64,000 nt of DNA from Didymodactylos carnosus (lineage: Eukaryota > Rotifera > Eurotatoria > Philodinida > Philodinidae), in assembly GCA_905250885.1 (NCBI GenBank), contig CAJNOQ010000017.1, positions 1 through 64,000 of the forward strand. The letters are read 5' to 3'. Made by a program: the position numbers and the translations under genes. Positions 61,509 to 64,000 of the stretch are shown here, piece by piece. How positions within the stretch are numbered: the stretch's first letter is position 1; the number at the start of each line of letters is the position of its first letter. The notes below the pieces were generated by a model. The model did no database searches, was not told the DNA's origin, and saw only the letters and a list, made by a program, of their open reading frames with translations.

Positions 61509-62293
61509 TTATTGTGATATGCTCGAGTGACGATTTACTTGAGGTGAAAAATGCATATGTTGTCGAGATGAGTTATAGTCGTAATATAGAGCTTGTTGAT
61601 ATTGTACTGGATAGATTTTTCGTTTTGTAACTTTATTCTTGTAGATACAGTAGATGATAATATAAATAATATTTAGAAAAAAGCCGAGAGCAGCAACACT
61701 CAGTTGTATTATTTGAAATAAAAATGTTGCTTGAGATATCGTATAGGTACTAAATGGACCGAATGAGTCAAAACCAGTTAAAAAATTTTGTTGTAATGAA
61801 TAACTGAATATCGATGTTGAATTTGAATTTGATTGACACGACGATGTTAAAATACATGTCGAAGGTAAAATGATAAAGACAACATTGAATGAGATCAATG
61901 TTACACAAGCAACGAGACTGATGATAGTGATGACCAATGCGCGAGTAGCTGCTGATCGATTTTGACAACAGCAGACTGTAAAAACAAAAACAAAACCGTT
62001 GCTAATAATGGGAAAAGTAGAATAACAAACAAAATACAAGGACCATAATGGCTCGTTAATAGAATAGAAAATATATTCTTATAAATGATAAGCCCACCTG
62101 TTGTAAATAATGCTATTGCACTAATTATAACCGATATACCACACCAAAATCCCGCAAAAACATTTGCTATCCAGAAACTCGCGGCTATGCTTCCTAGACC
62201 ACTGGCAATTAATACTAATCCTGCTAATAATTCAATGACACCTAACATAAGAATAAAACATCCTGGCCATATTGTTCTAAATGTGGGAGACAT
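61509..62293 (-). CDS. Four-span membrane protein (MS4A/CD20-like topology)
   Basis: Two exons, 62098-62293 and 61509-61975, join across a 122-nt GT-AG intron in phase 1 (220 residues). TM1 GCFILMLGVIELLAGLVLIA and TM2 FAGFWCGISVIISAIALFTT are followed by a CCCQN turn that could be palmitoylated. TM3 is ALVITIISLVACVTLISFNV. A large loop with NSNST (glycosylation sequon) and paired Cys (STCILTSSCQSN) follows, then TM4 LFQIIQLSVAALGFFLNIIY. The basic Tyr-rich cytoplasmic tail ends NRHSSISQ. The topology and the FWCGISVIISA motif resemble the MS4A/CD20 group, but MARVEL or other tetraspans are possible. Function unknown; acts in a membrane. Confidence 0.7.
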
Positions 62294-64000
62294 ATTTTAG
62301 AAATGAGTTGGTTCGAAATATTGATCAAGATGTAATGGAACGTTTTTTATGAGCGTTATTAAATGGATCAATATGTATCGAGTATTAGATCAATGAGAAA
62401 AAAAATGTTTTTTTGAATACGCAATTAAATGATGAACATCAAAGAAAAACAATCGTCACTTTGCATTTTCTCTTTTACAAGTATGCGACACTCATTACAT
62501 GATGTGAACAATGAAAGTAGTATATTTGTTTTTTAGAAAGTATTCTTCAACAATTAGAAGAACGAAGAATATTGAGACAAAACAACAATATGAAGTAACA
62601 AATAAGATTCAAAAAAAGTATCTTAAAAAAGTGTTAAATGAACAAAATATTTGAAATCTTTTAAAATTGTTTGCAGGACTCTTCTGTCATTACATTAGAA
62701 ATAGCAGTTTTTTTTCACAGAGGATTCTAAATATGAAGTACAAATGACATTAGATTATGACAATGTTTAAACGAAGATATTAAGGCTATTGCTGGATCTC
62801 GACGATCGATTATATCGATAGTACGTTAATATCTTAAACAGATAATTCTATTATATGAAAATTATTTTAATCTGCTGAGAGTAATTGTCGAAAATCATAA
62901 GTTTTTGGCTTAAAGTTATGATTTAGAAAATGGCAAACTATTTGATAGAACAAATCTGTTCTACTGTAAACACAAGCATCGGCTGGTTTCAATACATACC
63001 CCGTACTATTCATTAGTAACATCAAATTACTCAAAACTACTGTCAATCCATAGCAAAACTTCTGTCAAATTACCTTATTCTATTCTACTAAGTTTATTAA
63101 AAACAGAAGAAAAAAGACTATTGATAGAAATTTTTTTTTGAAGGAATCTACAACTGAGAAAAACCATCAATTGACACATTCAAATGGTAAAATCGTATTT
63201 TAGCTATTGAATAGAATAGACGGTAATAAATATTCGATGCTTTCATATGATATTGCGTTTTAAACTTATGTTTGAATTCATTCAATTATATTTTTTTGTT
63301 TTTTTTTGATAATTCGGTTCAGAAGTGTAATACGTGCTGTATAAAGATGTTATAACATATGTGATAACAACTACATTGGCTCGTTAATATCATAATCTGA
63401 AAAATAGTCAGCAAAAGCAAAAGAAATACGAGAAACTTAGATAAGATAACTGACAGAGAAAATACATCGGCTTTGTTACATAACTTACCAGTGTGAAATT
63501 TCATCACGTTTCCTTCTACACCTACAACAGATATTTTTAGACCAAGGTTGCCGCTATCGAGTATCGGAAGAGTGGAAAACATTCCCGAGAAAATCAGATA
63601 AACAAGAGAAGATTTTTTTTTGTTTGTTTCAAATGCGTATTTGTCAATGACTAGAAGATTTGTTACAGATATTTAGCTTATATTTTAATAAAACAGTAAA
63701 AAAATCAAAGTAGAAAGTCAAATAACATAAATAATTTAAACAATTGTTCTCTGTTGTATGATGTAATTCTATTAAAAACAAAAATGGTACTGTATGCAGC
63801 CAGTAGACGGCTCGAAAAACCAAAAAGATCTTCAAGCCTTTGGCAGACCGGCGCGGAATAGACTATCCCAGAGCGCTCGAAATCTAAAATCGACTCTCGA
63901 CCTGTTGTGTATGTGGCTTCACAAGTTTAACAGTTAAAAGCAATTTTTTCTCATTATTATAGTTTTTCATGTTTTATTTCACTAGTCTTGTTCGATGAGC
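62294..64000. other. Intergenic to window end, no gene recognised
   Basis: AT-rich DNA with short minus-strand ORFs (63319-63582, 63644-63835) rich in Phe/Leu/Cys that show no domain. It may contain the promoter of the tetraspan gene. No element ends were recognised. Confidence 0.45.

Overview
The window looks like AT-rich nuclear DNA from a small invertebrate, most likely a bdelloid rotifer. The genes have many short GT-AG introns (mostly about 40-120 nt), the products are animal-type, and there is one intronless bacterial-type sugar permease. The species assignment is an inference from these traits, not from a marker gene.

Genes, left to right: a class A GPCR on the minus strand (6015-8738, two exons); a decayed GlpQ-type glycerophosphodiester phosphodiesterase (15481-16670); a small gene with an MGNS N-terminus (21524-22287) whose 3' exon and flank are duplicated in a perfect 1085-bp tandem repeat; a four-exon gene with a conserved C-terminal globular domain (34769-37180); an eight-exon low-complexity protein (38740-42461); a 17-exon type I membrane protein with LCCL, C-type-lectin-like and EGF-like domains (43117-49979); a three-exon EI24/CysZ-like membrane protein ending in a PPxY tail (53542-54625); an intronless fusion of leucine-rich repeats to a fucose-permease-type MFS transporter (57831-59624, minus); and a two-exon four-span membrane protein (61509-62293, minus). 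I assembled exons by hand. All internal junctions use GT/AG and keep phase, except in the decayed GDPD gene.

The rest is dominated by small non-autonomous DNA elements and long inverted repeats. Three have exact target-site duplications: a piggyBac-type MITE (TTAA, 1972-2281), a hAT-type MITE (8 bp, 52467-52869) and a Mutator-type element (10 bp, 36078-36658). The last sits exactly on a 5' splice site and duplicates it. A tRNA-derived SINE with an 11-bp duplication lies at 26273-26477. A family of fold-back elements sharing the core CATGCTGATTCCGAATAT occurs at 740-1803, 18659-18970, 45882-46490 and 55498-55930. A GAGCTC-rich inverted-repeat element (44611-45335) carries a SWIM zinc-finger ORF and, with one fold-back copy, fills the only long intron of the LCCL gene. 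The 3' end of a LINE lies at 57140-57500, and a degenerate ~120-bp satellite fills the first 745 bases.

The genes do not form an operon or an obvious pathway. Several encode surface or membrane proteins (GPCR, LCCL/lectin/EGF receptor, EI24-like, permease, tetraspan). The most unusual items are the LRR-permease fusion, the SWIM-carrying element and the splice-site duplication.
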